64,000 nt of DNA from Bimastos eiseni (taxonomy: Eukaryota > Annelida > Clitellata > Crassiclitellata > Lumbricidae): the NCBI GenBank assembly GCA_959347315.1, contig OY365809.1, positions 45,565,447 to 45,629,446 on the forward strand, read 5' to 3'. Positions 24,056 through 37,381 of the stretch are shown here, piece by piece (position 1 is the stretch's first letter; each line of letters starts with the position of its first letter). The notes beneath the pieces were generated by a model. That model was not told the DNA's origin. It did no database searches and saw only the letters and a list, made by a program, of their open reading frames with translations. The translations under genes and the position numbers were made by a program.

Positions 24056-24110
24056 CTGGAGTCAAAATTCAACAGTTTGACACACCATTTTGATATTTAA
24101 TATGGAGAGT
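24056..24110 (+). pseudogene. Degenerate SLC5 exon 7 relic
   Basis: Begins AGCTGGAGTC like exon 7 of copy 4 and translates as WSQNSTV-stop-HTILIF, matching WSPDPTVRHTVWGF with a TGA in place of the Arg codon CGA. Similarity fades after about 55 bases. A chance match is possible because the segment is short. Confidence 0.45.
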
Positions 24111-24439
24111 TCAATTTATTGTTACTGCTTCTAGGGTTTCACCCAGATTGGAGCAATTCATAAAAGGTGAAGGGAGTGGTTTTGGGGCAGAAAGCCGTAA
24201 TGTATTGCAGCTTCACGGCGTTGCAAATAATCAATAATAATCACCCATTACAAAAGAGCTCCTCAAGCTCACCAATTAAAACTGCAATCATTGTTCAACC
24301 TATGTCCGTCTACGTTCTAGGAAGATAACCCTTCCACGGATGCACCATGTATTCAACATCAAAATAATAATTGTCTGAGAAATCAAATTTATTCAATTAA
24401 ATTTAGATTTATAAACAACTCGTGGTTGAGTCTCGTTCA

Positions 24440-26197
24440 GTCAACTAAGTGGACAACAGCATCGACGACGCATTAGGAGAAATAGTCAGAAAATCTGTGA
24501 AAATTCATTTAGTAACTATATGGAGCGCCAATGAGGCCAAAAACTTAGTTTGCGTCTGCTAATGGAACGCCAAAATAGCCAGGAAGTCTTTCATAGTCAA
24601 TTCATGGATCTCCAGTTACTTTCCGGTCATCTGAAAACTCTGGTTGACGGTTTAGTCATATACAGTTTTGTAATGGCCATGAACTTCAAAAGATTGTTTC
24701 AGAATGTATAATACTTCAGTCTAATACAATTAATTTGTATAAGACTGAATGAAGTATACATTCTGTAATAATCTTTTGAAGTCTATGGCCATTGCAAAAC
24801 ATTTAGCGGAAATACTTGAACTTGAAGACCATCCATTCAACTATAATGCATAGATTTTTACTACTTAGCTAATAAATGAAGTTGCTTATCCTGCAGTTAT
24901 ATTTCATCGTCTGAGTGTGCAAATTAGAAATTAGGCAAATATAAGTTAGACTTCCATCGAGCGGAAATAGCACTTCAATGTAGGCCTACTTGTATGGGAA
25001 TGCACTCTGTCGTCGTGCAAGACATTCACAACTTTTGCGCTGTTTCTTTAAGGCCTCTATGTCTTTTAATTAACTCTCTGAGTTTAATCTCTTCGTACTC
25101 ACGCCTAACACACACGCACGCACACAATGCCACATTGTACACGCGTACTCATTTTACAAATTCTTAAACGCCAATCACATAACCTGAGCAATTTCTTTTA
25201 CGAAGTCTTCGTCTAACTATTGAGTCGAAATGTGGAGCAAGACACTCTCTACCTTTGAAGAACTCTCAGAACGTGAGGCGCATTTCCCTTTATTCGTGAG
25301 TACCTTAGGTTGTGTCGTTATATTTATTCAACTCTTCCGCAGTCTGGTTCGACGTCCATGTGCTTTGAAATTATTTCGAAATGATGGAATAATTATTATA
25401 TCACCCTGAGACCAAAGTTAGAGGTGGTACAACGAAATAATTATTAGACTTCAATGAACATAAGCACCGAATCTATGACGTTGTTCTTATCTTTGTCCAG
25501 GAATCGACCAAAATACATTCCTGAAAAGTCTACGGTGATAAGTTCTGATAACCTACGAAAAGTCCCTTTGTCAAAGAATAAATAATGGAATATATCAGCC
25601 AAGGAACCAAAGTTTCTGTAGTAAGGTAGGCCGCAGCCGGCGATGAGACTCAATTTACGTAATTTCATTTCTTTTTAAATCCTGAGCTCACACTAAATTC
25701 TTGTGTGCGCTGACTACAAGGCCCGTGTGCGCGCGCACGAGAGCACAGCTTAGAGGGAACAATGGTAATAGGGGTGATGGTGGTGGTAGTATGATTGTAA
25801 TGTATGGTATTTCATTATTTCTACAGCGCCTGTCATTGTACGACCTAATCAGAGGCGAATGGCCTCACAAGAATTAAAGACGACACTCTATAAAGTTAGG
25901 ACAAGAACACAAGTATCTCCAGCTAAGATCATAGAGTGAGTTACTGAGCGAAGTAGCAGGTACTGCGTTAAACACCATTCTGGAAACTGCTCAGGCACGC
26001 ACAAAGACAGTGTGTACTGGATTGATAGACCCACCGAGGATGATACACTTGTCTCAATGGGTCTACTTAGTTCGTCCTGGAGAGCATGCCCACATTACTC
26101 TTATGTAGGCACTTCAACGGAACTAATGCCCTTCATAGCAGCGACGTAAAGTGAACCTCATACAGCGTATCAGGCCCTGGATTGACGAACCTGTGAG
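24440..26197. other. Upstream spacer of SLC5 copy 3, homologous to spacer of copy 2
   Basis: Aligns by eye in order with about 7361-9448, but lacks the hAT MITE of that copy and carries a foldback insertion (24664-24800). It includes the conserved 130-bp block at 25911-26040 and a minus-oriented LINE tail at about 25819-25872. No gene. Confidence 0.65.
24664..24800. repeat. Long inverted repeat (foldback element), about 65-bp arms
   Basis: The left arm starting GTTTTGTAATGGCCATGAAC is complementary, with few mismatches, to the right arm ending at 24800, around a loop of only a few bases near 24730. The spacer before copy 2 lacks it (about 7600-7640), so it is an insertion: a MITE-like foldback or a potential hairpin RNA source. 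Confidence 0.8.
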
Positions 26198-26276
26198 TAT
26201 AAAGTATAAACTTAAGAGCGACATCGGTACATCCGGACCAACAATATCTCGGGGTCAGCACAACTGAATCAGAACG
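26198..26276 (+). promoter_or_regulatory. Candidate TATA promoter and 5' UTR exon of SLC5 copy 3
   Basis: TATAAAG at 26198-26204 and the segment ending GAATCAGAACG before donor GTAAGA at 26277 match the arrangement before copy 2. The coding exon is preceded by the acceptor-like TTTTACTCTAG ending at 27330, twelve bases before ATG, which supports a spliced 5' UTR. Confidence 0.4.
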
Positions 26277-26375
26277 GTAAGAATGACGATTCGATTAGCC
26301 TCTGGTATGTATTATTTTGTGCACAGTGATGACGTATTTAATTGCACCTCAATCTGTGAGTCGGTTGCTGGGATT

Positions 26376-26482
26376 CTAGGACGATTGGCCATAGGGCGAT
26401 TGGTCATAGGAAAATTGGTGATAGGATTAGTCACTGAGTCGATTGATCATATGAGCGATTGGTCATAAATCTTCGGTCATAG
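26376..26482. repeat. Degenerate 14-17-bp array of GATTGGTCATAG units
   Basis: About seven imperfect repeats of the type CGATTGGTCATAG occur in a row. The same motif appears inverted at about 27118-27135 (ATTTATGACCAATCG), so the array may form one end of a composite element. Confidence 0.75.
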
Positions 26483-27135
26483 TTAAATTAGAGTATGTAA
26501 AGTTTCCAGAATTTATAAACGCACATATTTATTCAAAACTAAAAAAACAAAAGTCATAAGGTGTATATAAAAAACTAAATGAGAGTTTGCAGAACATATA
26601 GGAATATTGTTTACCACTAAATAGAAATTTGAGACAAGGCTCGCAGATAAGTTAGAATGTAGGGTTTCCCATACGTAGGAACAGCCCGAATGACACGACC
26701 TTTCAGTAGGGGATCTTTCTTGACGCTTGGTTGTTCAATTCCAGTCCCTTACTGGAAGAATGCCGATTTCTGATTCATGTAATCGTTCTGTAGTCCAGAA
26801 TGGAACTTCCATATCGTGAGGTGACTGCATTGGAATCGCGTCTGACGTCCGTGGTGCCATCCTTCCACGGTGTTAGTCGTTCGTGCTATTCCCTCATCGC
26901 GCTGGTGCCATAGTTCTTTGTCGAACTGCTGTGGTCCATAACTTGAGCCACGACCTCTCAAACGAGTCAAACGACTACCCTAACGTAGGTGCGCTCGAAA
27001 CAAAAGAGATCCATGGCATCGACTACTGGCACAGACTAGAGTTAAATTAGAGTTTAAGTTTATAGAGTTCATAAACGCACATAGGCCTATTAATTAATTT
27101 AAAACTAGCCATAATAATTTATGACCAATCGTCCC
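26455..27135 (-). mobile_element. Composite element with MULE/FLYWCH-type transposase fragment
   Basis: Outer inverted motifs GCGATTGGTCATAAAT (26455) and ATTTATGACCAATCG (about 27118) enclose imperfect 60-70-bp direct repeats (26483-26540 and 27040-27108, both with TAAATTAGAGT and ATAAACGCACATA). Between them a minus-strand frame (about 26749-26970) reads LWHQRDEGIARTTNTVEGWH, the 'RTNN-VEGWH' block of MULE-like or FLYWCH-associated proteins. After a frameshift it continues as YGKPYILTYLRALS to a stop near 26617. The protein is broken. It lies in the inferred 5' UTR intron of copy 3. Confidence 0.55.
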
Positions 27136-27342
27136 ATGTAGCCAATATTTGCGACGTATGACATATTGAAAATGTAAAATTCAAGATAACTATTTAAACC
27201 ATAAATGCTTAAAATAATGATTCACTTATATTGATATTCTGCTATTAGTGGAAGTCGACTGATGTCAGATTCACTGAAGAAAAATTTGAATCAACCTCTA
27301 TAACTCTTCTGTTCTATTATTTTACTCTAGCAAGTCTCAATC

Positions 27343-30300
27343 ATGGATTATTTGTCTTGGGCGGATTACGTCATCCTAGCGGCATTTCTCGTCATCTCGC
27401 TTGGGATTGGCGTCTATCACTCTTTAACAGGTGGTCGCCAGAAGACAACCACCGAGTTCATCATGGCAAATCGTACCCTCAAGGTTTTTCCGACAGCAGT
27501 GTCTCTTCTCGTCTCCTTCCAGTCGGCCATTATTATATTGGGTATGACAGCAGAGATGTACAGTTATGGATCACCGTTCATGGTCTTGATGCCGATCGCA
27601 ACAGCGTTGGCCACCGTTCTTACGATGCAGGTTGCCATTCCGTGGTTGTATCCGTTAAAATTAGTCAGCGTAAACGAGGTTAGAACCGAAACTTCTGCAC
27701 CACAATTATTTTCTATTGGACAAAATCTTTAAGGCATCAAATTACAAAAAAAAAATATTTTTCTATGGTTGTCTTAGTTACGTTTAGTTCTCATTAGGTT
27801 TGCCTCATAGATGACCTATCACTGACATATCAGCCTATTTTATTTCAGATGTGTTCGAAAGTTTTTTCCAAACCATTATAATCGATTGTTTAAAAGGCAT
27901 TGTTGTCAAACTGTAAAATATGTCAAGGCATTCTGTGTGATTCTAGTACTTTGAGCTTCGATTCCAATCGAAGTCTGTAAGAATCCTTGCGTCCGCGGTC
28001 TCAATCTTCCAAGCGGTGAGATTAATAGTTTATTCTATTCTATTCCATTCTATTTACGGATTTAGAAAGCGCCTCTCACAGTACAACCTAATCAGAGGCG
28101 CTCCCAGTGCGAAAAACCTTTAGAGAGAAGAAAAGTCTTATAGTTTAGTTACTATATCGTATAATTTATTTACAATACTTTGCTAGATCACTACAGTGCC
28201 AAGTCATTAAATTTCCTTAAACTTTGCTATTTTTCTGTCTAAAATCATAACTTGAATTCCTAGAACAAAATAATGTCTGCCTCAATTCTTTCTCTTGTGA
28301 CTTTATGATGTGAATTATTGTAAACATCTCTGATAGGTTTGTTAGACGATAGGCCTAAATAGAGTTTTCAGAAGTTGTTTCAATTATGTTTAGATAGCTT
28401 TTCTAACTATACAATTTCCGAAATTCCTAAATTCGATACCGCCCTTCTTCCAACATCTTTTGCTCAAAAGTGCACACACGCCTCGACGGCGCAATTCCAG
28501 TTGCACTGGACTTGCTCAAGGTCCCTACACAGTGACTGACGCCCCGGACGAAGTTCGAACCCGCGCGCTCAGCACGCACTGAATGTTACGGGCTGACCGC
28601 TCTTACCGATCGGCCACTGTGCCGCACCGATCAACACAATTGTGTTTGAAATATTTTTGGTCGATTTTCAATAGATTCTGTTCATGGGAGTAGCGATGTA
28701 TGCCCCATCAGCCGCATTACAAGCAGGTGTGTTGACTATTTCATTATAGGTTGTTATTCTCTAGTCATAGGTAATTTCACTCTAAAAGGGCAGAGTAAAT
28801 GTAAGTTAAAGACATCGTTTAAATAAATGTACTGAACAATTTCCATATTTTCGTATATTATTCTGGCAAATGCCATGTAAGACAAAAGGAAATGACGATG
28901 GATATTTGAAAACTCTTTTACATTTGCTGTATATTTCTAGCACGCTTAGCTTTTGCTGGATATAATAATCACATCGATCCATTTTCATTTGTTTCAGTGA
29001 CTGGATTCCCAGTCGTGGTTTCGATTCCTGTCCTAGCAGTCGTTTCAGTAGCATACACAGCTCTGGTAAGAGATTGTCGTATAATATCAATCAAGGATTC
29101 CTAAGCAATGTCATCAGCGTTCATTACTTAACCAAGGAGATGATGGACCCTATGCCGACAATAAAGGTTACGCATGTGATGTCATCACTTGATTTTCATT
29201 TGTCCAGCTCGAATCTGAGTGTTGTTATTAAGTTGATTTGTGAAATTCTAACTTTCTGCTTTCTTTAAGGATAATATTAACAGTCCAAAAACGTATTTTG
29301 AATAATTACAGTTACCGACTTCACGTTACAGGGTGGAATGAGAGCCGTTATTTGGACAGACGTATTTCAAGGCTTTATTATGTTTGGTGGACTATTTGCG
29401 ATTCTCATTAAGGTCAGTTATCTAATCGGAGAATTCAATAGCTCAGTGATAACATTGTACAGGGTATCTTGTCTACGGATATTCCCTAAGAGATCTTTGT
29501 GGTATTCTGGTCTGTGGGCTGGAACAACCGATCCTCGTAAGCGTAGATGTGACTTATTCAGCCACTCATCCCTGAAGGTCCTCTGGAGCGTGGTTTCTCT
29601 TGTTTGAACGACGGTTATCCTTGTTTTTCGGCGTTTGTGGGAAGATGCCGCCTGTTTTGGAATGGTTCAGAAATTCCTATTTATTTATTGTCCTCTTTTA
29701 CGTCATTTTAATTTTAAACCAACTGCACTGCTAAGAACCTCTCTGGACATTAATTCACTAGGATCTTTGACCACAATTTCCAATCTGCATTTTGTTTGCC
29801 AGTCTTCTATCCATTGCCCTTGAGAAGACGCAATCCTGCATGGCGGACAATAAAACCTGCGTGATCCATTGTTATCCATTATAATATTATGAAGTTTAGA
29901 GCGCTGTAACACTACGTCCAAGACATTATTCGAAATTCACTTCGAATAAAGTCGTATCAATTGTATCGACCTATGAAGCCTTGTTTTATAATGATGATCG
30001 ATCAGATATAACAGGAGCAGAGAGTCAACTGCGCATCAAAGAAGGATAACACTAGGAATAAAACTCATAGGAGAACGATCTGAAAAAGTATCCGCTTGGT
30101 TTTATGATCGCCATTCACTTCAATCAGTTTCCAATCAACTTTTACCACAATGCGATAAGCTGCATTTGGTTGGCATTTGCATGATCTAATCATCTAACAC
30201 TCTTTCAATTAAAAATATAAAACTTTCTACTAGCAATTCTCTGGTTAATCATAATGAGTTGAATAATGTGTTTGCGTCTGTCTGTGCGAACTCTGCGTGT

Positions 30301-31537
30301 CATAAATAATGTCCTTTTGATGCCGACAGGGTGTGGTCGTGGTTGGAGGATTTGGTAACGTCGTCAGGTTGTTTTCACAATCAGGACGACTCAACTGGCC
30401 TGAGTATGTTATGTTTGAATCGATCTTATAATGTCAATTTAGTTTAATGTTATAAAACATGATTTAAAGTCGTGTAGGACATTGCAAGATTCCTGTATGC
30501 ATATCCGTTCCAGTTTGAAATTTTAAAAGATGAATTCATTAATGGAAATGCGCTGAAGGAGTGTCTAAGAGAGTGGCCAAATACTTCCATAAAATTTCAC
30601 ATATTCGCTAAAAACCGAACCCTAGGACAGAATAACCATTTTCAGACAACCTCTTTTAGTCTTATTTTGAGGTTTAAAAGCGTTTTCCAACAAATAAGAC
30701 AGCAACATTGACAATAAGTGGGACCGCTGGCTTACATTTAGGTGCGCAAAACGCTTTATCGCATGAAATTCTGCCGACATGATTATCTTCGAAATCCCAT
30801 GCATAAACTTTTCAATGCTCTAAATTTTGCACTCAATGGTGTAATCAACTATGTATGATCATTGATTTTTTGTCGTAAAGGTTGAGTCCTGATCCGACAG
30901 TTCGACATACCCTCTGGGGTTTTTCAATCGGATTTTCAATTACCTGGTTCAGCCTCTACGGTTTATCACAATCCGGTGTTCAGCGATATTCGGCCACAAA
31001 GTCTCAGTCTCAGGCAAAACTGTCAGTTATTTATTTATGTAAAATTATTTTAAAATATTTATTCATGTATATTTTTATTGTGTTCACATATCCTGATTAA
31101 TCTAGCTGGTTTCTTTGATTTGGATTTGATTGTCCAGTTATTATATATTTATTAATGTGAGGAACTGAAGCTGGTTTTTAAATTCTGTGATTAGACGTAC
31201 GATTTTATTTTAGACAACTGTAATGAATGGTCAAAATTTGAGTTGAAAGAAATTAAAATTTGAGTAATGGAAAGTTTCAATGCGCGAATTATTATAATAA
31301 TTATTATTATTATTGTTAACATTATTGTTGTTATCATAATTTATTAATGTTTTTGTATTTTTTATTATAGAGCTGTTTTCCTGAATCTACCCGCTCACTT
31401 TATATTGCATATGCTCGTTTGCCTCATTGGAATAACCGTCGTTGCTTACTACACCTCCATCGACTGCGACCCTCTGGCCAATCACGAAATCGCCAATACC
31501 AATCAGGTTCAATAGATACGAAACAGCAACTGTTGAC

Positions 31538-31574
<37 letters not shown>

Positions 31575-34500
31575 GGAACGGGACTCTTCTAATGAGAACA
31601 CGATGAGCTTAGAGTCTAGGACGTTATCGACCTATAATAAGTTCTTGTGTGATATTCGGTCATAATCAATTATGTCAGTCAGAAAATTAATGTCAACCTA
31701 ATTGATTATTATGGTATATAAAGAAAATATTTGAACTTGCGTCAATTTGGAGACAAAGAATAATTAGATCCTCAAAAACTAATAAATTTATTGAAACATG
31801 GCGTGAGTCACATTCTGAAGTTCTGAAAGTCAAACTTCGAAGTATGTGAAGTAATACTGGATCACTGAGGCTAATTCCTTGATTGAATGGTTGGTTGTGA
31901 TTAACTCAGTACAGAATATTAATATTTTAGTTGCTGCCTCGTTTCGTCTTGCAAATGTTTGCCGATGCTCCTGGCTTTGCGGGACTTTTTCTGGCAACAC
32001 TTTACGGAGGAGCTCTGAGGTACAGCATCACCCATTGCCATCCGATCAATTAACATTCGTCATCAAATCAGTTACCTATCTACCTATCTGTCTGTCTGTC
32101 TCTCTGTCTGTCTATCTATCTTGATAGATGTATCAATAGATCTATCAATCGAAATAGTTATCTATTCTTCTATGCATCAAAAATCCTTTCATCCCTTCAT
32201 CCATCTATCTATTTCTCTATCTTTGCATCTATTTGTCTGTTCCTCTATTTATCGCTTAATCTCAATATGTATTAGAACCAAGATGACGTAGTACGTTAGT
32301 ACTCATTTCGTAGCGGTTAGCGGTCGGAAGAGAGAGGAGAGAGAGAGAGAGCAGAGAGCAAAGAGATAAAAACGGAGTTGGTGGAGCGAGGAAATTAATA
32401 GAGAAGAATTTGATTGTGCTATGATCATCGTTGATGACTTGATGTCATCCTCTAATCATCATGGTTGATAAACTTCATCGACCAATTTCCATCTTGCAAT
32501 CTCAGACTTTAAAGGTTTAATTGATAATTATTTTGTTCCTTTATCTCTTGTGCGTGAATATGTAGTTCAGTCTCAACGTCATTGAGTGGATCAGCTGCGA
32601 ACTGTTGGGAAGATATTCTTCAGTGGAAATTGAAACACTTGACTGAGTCTCACAAAGCTCTGCTCAACCGATTCCTAGGTTATTTTATTACATCGATACA
32701 TAACGCACCGTCATTATCGTCGGTACTATAGAATACATGAAAACTATCTTACGTCTTTGTTAGTCGTCCTTTGCATGTTTCTATCATCTATTTCCATCAG
32801 CTCTCACGCGTCCTCCAAAATTCTCATCTCTCTCCTCTGCCTTCATCTGTTATAGTCATTGCCTTTATATGACCACAAATGCTATAATCTATCCTCATTT
32901 GTCATGGTCCGTTCCTCCTCTGTGATCAACGGACCTCGTCAATCTATGATTATTTGCACTAATCTCTTGCTTTCGACCTTCATAATCCTTGCCTCATGAC
33001 TTAGGCTAAATTTAGTTACTCTTCCTGGTCATTTGCCACTCCAATTCTATCACACAGTTTTTAAAACTGTTTCTCAGTGTTGATGACTTAATGGTCTCAC
33101 GAATAGCATTTCTAATCCACATAACATTCAGATACTTTGTTTACCTGGCCTGGACTTATGTCTACTTTACATTACATAACTTTTGCTTTACATTGCACTG
33201 AAGTGTACTTTCGAATCGTGCATCACTTTATAACTTCACGATTGCGTTTCGAATCATTGTAGTCGTTTTCTTGGGTATTGCTGCCACCGGATTGGCTTTC
33301 ATTGCATCTATTGTTCCTGGTCCAATTACGCAGGTAGTGTACATTGATATATAATTATAAATATTCGTTTATTGATATACATGGAATGTCATACTACAAA
33401 CCATTACAATATGTGAGTTGCTTAGTACCATAGTCTAGTTCAATCGGGTTTCAGATAATCATAAATGCGAGAATTCTACCTAAGAGTTCTGCCTAAGAGT
33501 TATGTTGATTATCGGCATTGTTTTGTCTAACCATCATGGTGAATATTAAGCTTATACACAAAAGAAGAGCAGCTATCCGCAACTGCGCTAGAAAATTGTG
33601 AGCTCAACGCTGTGCATAGCATTTTCATGCTGGATTAGATCAATCATAATCTTCATTTTCTATGAGACAATTTTTAGAAACGATTTACCTGTAAGATGAA
33701 GGTCTGTAGAGAGCATAGCAACGAAGAACAACTATGGAAGTTCAGAATAACGGAAATAGCAGTTTAGTACACGTGAGGCCCTTTTGAAAATAATCCTACG
33801 TGGGTCTCATAAGTTATGCGTTTAGTTTCAGATTTCACATGATAGCTCATACGGAGTATACTGTTGGAGATTCCTAAATAATGGTTGTGTCCTTTGCACA
33901 TCTAGGTCACAATTTCGCTAGGTGGTGCTATTCTGGGTCCAACCTGCGGACTGTTTATGCTAGGAGGTTTGAACCGATATTCCAACTGGAAGGTAAGTCT
34001 CAGTTTCCGCTTTATGTATAGGAGTAGAGAACCAGTTTTCTCAGTGTGTCAGTAATCAACGATAAGCGTTTTATTTGCCACAGACGTAAAATTACTGTAA
34101 CATTGCATCTTTGCTATGGTCAAAACAACAATTTCCATGAAAATTGTCAAATCGCATTTTCCCATTGGCAAGGAGCCTAGAGATGCAGACCAGATCGTCT
34201 ATGGTCGCTCAGTTTGAGCTTCCGTCGATTGCAACCGCAAACTGTCCACATAGATGCATCAAATTGCATTTAAAGAGAATGGTCAGCACAGAATGAGGCC
34301 AGATAAGATAGGAAATGTCTTCAACGTGCACAAACTTTAAATAGCCTTACTTTATCACTATTATTAGTCTATTCAGTCAATTATAAACGCTTGGTGGTGG
34401 AATTAAATGTATCACTTGTGTTGTCTCGGCTCACAATTCTATGAATAACACAATTTCTAACATGTCTTTGCCATACGACAAACTAGAGCACTATCTTAAA

Positions 34501-37381
34501 ACTGACCGCATCTCAATATTGCAATTTATCCAAACCTTATTCCAATTTACACTACACAAATCGCATATAGCAGCTTCTCGTTATTTCAGGGAGCGATAAT
34601 TGGCGTAATTGTGAGTCTCATCTGCAGCTGTTGGTTGATCCTTGGAGCTTTCACGCAGCAAGTAAGATCGCCGACTTTTCCTCCTCTCAGCATCGATGGA
34701 TGCTCGGCGCCCAATAATCTCACCCTCTCGGACTATGACGGCACCAACTCCAGCTCCATCTTAGACTTACTCAGCGAATCTCCGATTAATGAAACGATGA
34801 CGTACTTCCGTCCACAGGAAAACGCAACAAATGAGGTGACGTCATCTTGCTTGATGATTGTATATCATTTTGTTCGCCAGCTCTAAAGACAAAATCGATT
34901 TGCTTGTAGAGGATCGGTTTAGCCTGCTTTCTGTGTGAGATGTTAGTACTACTACCCAGGACTGTTATGGAATAGCATCGGACGTTTTGTGTAGTATTTC
35001 CTTCCTCTTTATACCAAGGAAGTAAGGGACAAACTAAGATCTGTTTTTCCTCATGGCTCTTTCAGTCTTTAAAGGTGTTTTTTTCTTTCCAGGGTTTTCC
35101 ATGACGAGAGCGCCTATTAATATTAATTCTGCGAGAGATGCATTTTTTATCTATAGATAGGCCAACTAAGTATTACGATGCGAAAGTAAGGTTTGTGAGG
35201 CAAATGAATATAGCATTAAGAAATTACTGGTTGGTTTAATATTTAAGGTTTAAAAGGTTAACGTTCTCGGAGTTCATGCGGCACACGGAAAACATATAAA
35301 CTTATATTAACTAGAAGCTATAAAAAATGCCAGCGCTCTTGAATAAGCTAGCTGGTGGACGTTCTGCTGTTGGTTTTCGAGTGACGCTTTAGAAGTTTGG
35401 AAATGACGATCATAATATGAAATATATTATATTTAGATCAACGTAAACTCCCGGAAGTGGTTATTTCTTATCATAGATTTTATATCCCAAAGAGTTCTCT
35501 TGAATTAGATCTTCTGAATATCTAGAATCACATTCATACACTCGTGCGCATGTAATTATAAAATAATTTCCACGTGCATATGAGTATGTGTGCGTGAGGG
35601 TTAATTCCTAATGCATTGCGACGCAATATCAATGCATCCATTCATCAAATGTAGAACTAAAAAAATCATTTTTAATGACTTATAAAACTATTCTTATCAC
35701 GCTCTCTAATAAGGGCAAATAATCTGGTTATTAATCCACTGTAACCATAATACCAAATACACAAAAAACAAGGTGACACTGACTAATAATTTGTGGTGAT
35801 GTTAGGTTCCTCTTCAGGGATTACAGATATTCTATTCGATTTCGTACATCTGGTACAAATCATTATGGATGCTGGTCACGTTCGTCGTTGGGTCCATTGC
35901 GTCGTTTCTGCTCAGTAAGATTTTAATGGCCACTTTTAAAATTTCAATTTGGCGTCAACTGTTAGGCTACTATTGAGATCGGATTCCAGGAACATTAGCT
36001 GCTCGATATCTTTTTCCCACTTATTATTTTTAACGTTTAAATTCTGACTTGTTTTATGAAGCATAAGATGCGTTGAACATTTATTTTGAATTCAGTAGGT
36101 CTATCATAATTCTCCTGCTTAGATCTCTACCTGGATATACATTATTTCAATGGGCCTACTTAAATGAGCTGTTCATTTCTCAGCCATAAGGATGGGAAGT
36201 GGAATCGCAGTGGTACTTTATTGATTGTTTTCGCAGTAGGCCTATGCTTTAGCTATCCATATTTCTGAACTCTAGATAAGTGTCACTTTTTGAGACCGTC
36301 AGATATGTAGGCCATTAATGGAAAGAAATTTTCGGCAGTAAATTTGCAAACGATTGATTATACGAATTGATAAATATTAAATGGAATTGTTCGATATGTT
36401 TTTCAACTACAGGAGACAGGTCACTCGAGGAAAAATTGGATGAGAAACTTCTGATAAATTTTAGGAAGTGCATCGCACTCAGAGGCGACTCAGAGTTAGC
36501 TTCGAAAAGACAAGTCGATACCAACTACAACGAGGTGATTGGCCAATTATCATTTACAGTGTTGGGTTTTTGGCTTATGATATGGAGACGAGTGTATGAC
36601 GTTGGATGAAACAGTTACTTTAAAAACTAAGCTGATTTATAAGTTGGAAGAAGAATGGTCTCTATGACAACTCGAGACAAACGGTAGACAGGCAGGCAAG
36701 CAGATGGGCAGACAGGGACATATTATTGTCAGAAATAGAGACAGAGGAAGTTTGTTGGTTACATACTTAATGGGGACTACCTACTTAGAAATATCGGAGT
36801 CAAAGCGAACGAGTTGATGACCTACACGGATGCTGCTGGACTGTATGATGGTAAATTGAAGGAGGAGGCCCAGCACGGATGGATGTGGCAATTTGGCCAT
36901 CTGCGCCTCATACACGTCAAAGTCCTGTCTACAACTCACAACAATTCAACATAATTATTCTCCAAGCCACAATATCGTTGCAAACTCTTCCCCTTACAGT
37001 CAAATGGTTCTGCCCGTCGTTCCTCGAGTCTCAGTCTTTCTCGATCACGGTCACTACTTTGCTTAAGTTCTCCAACCGTGTACAAATGCTGCAATGAGCT
37101 CCTTTTAGACCTGCATTTTGCTTTACGTGTGGCACTTAGTATATTCATAACTTGATTGAAATTAAAGCTAATGTGTGATTTGCGCAACTTCATGCAAAGT
37201 AAAGTCTTAGATGTTTACTAAACAGGTTGTATTTCAAGCTGAAGCAAACGAGGTACAGAAGGAACCAAACGAAAAGCATTCCAGAGCAACAACAACTACA
37301 AGACAGCCAATATATACACCCAGACACACCAACGAACTGACAAACGGAGCGAGAGAGGTGTTACTTAAGAGTATGGAATAA
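27343..37381 (+). CDS. SLC5-family Na+/solute symporter copy 3 (SMCT/SLC5A8-12-like), complete, 16 exons
   Basis: Exons: 27343-27678, 27947-28015, 28675-28726, 28998-29065, 29332-29412, 30330-30403, 30881-31021, 31371-31506, 31931-32019, 32566-32678, 33263-33333, 33906-33992, 34590-34835, 35806-35914, 36413-36534, 37226-37381. The frame is open for 649 residues with GT-AG borders and the same phases as copy 2. It keeps GGRQKTTTEF, AVIWTDVFQ (180-188), SPDPTVRHTLWGF and the Na2-site run S349-S350-V351-S352-T353. The exon 13 loop has four apparent N-glycosylation sequons (NLT, NSS, NET, NAT). It is the closest relative of copy 2: spacers and several introns still align, and exon 13 is identical for 169 bp while other exons differ. 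The tail is slightly different in length and composition. Expected role as for copy 2; substrate unknown. Confidence 0.9.
28480..28627 (-). mobile_element. tRNA-derived SINE in intron 2 of copy 3
   Basis: Read on the minus strand it begins GCGGCACAGTGGCCGATCGG (A-box-like) and, some 45 bases on, has GGGTTCGAACTTC (B-box-like), followed by a body with CCTTGAGCAAGTCC. Intron 2 of copy 2 lacks it and is about 320 bp shorter. No cloverleaf supports a working tRNA gene. Confidence 0.7.
31541..31570. repeat. (TA)n microsatellite, intron 8 of copy 3
   Basis: About 14 TA units just after exon 8. Confidence 0.95.
32078..32131. repeat. TCTG/TCTA tetranucleotide repeat, intron 9 of copy 3
   Basis: Runs of TACC/TATC, TCTG and TCTA units. 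A shorter CTAT/CTGT tract sits in the same intron of copy 2 (about 17643-17663). A GA-rich run follows at 32329-32365. Confidence 0.85.
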
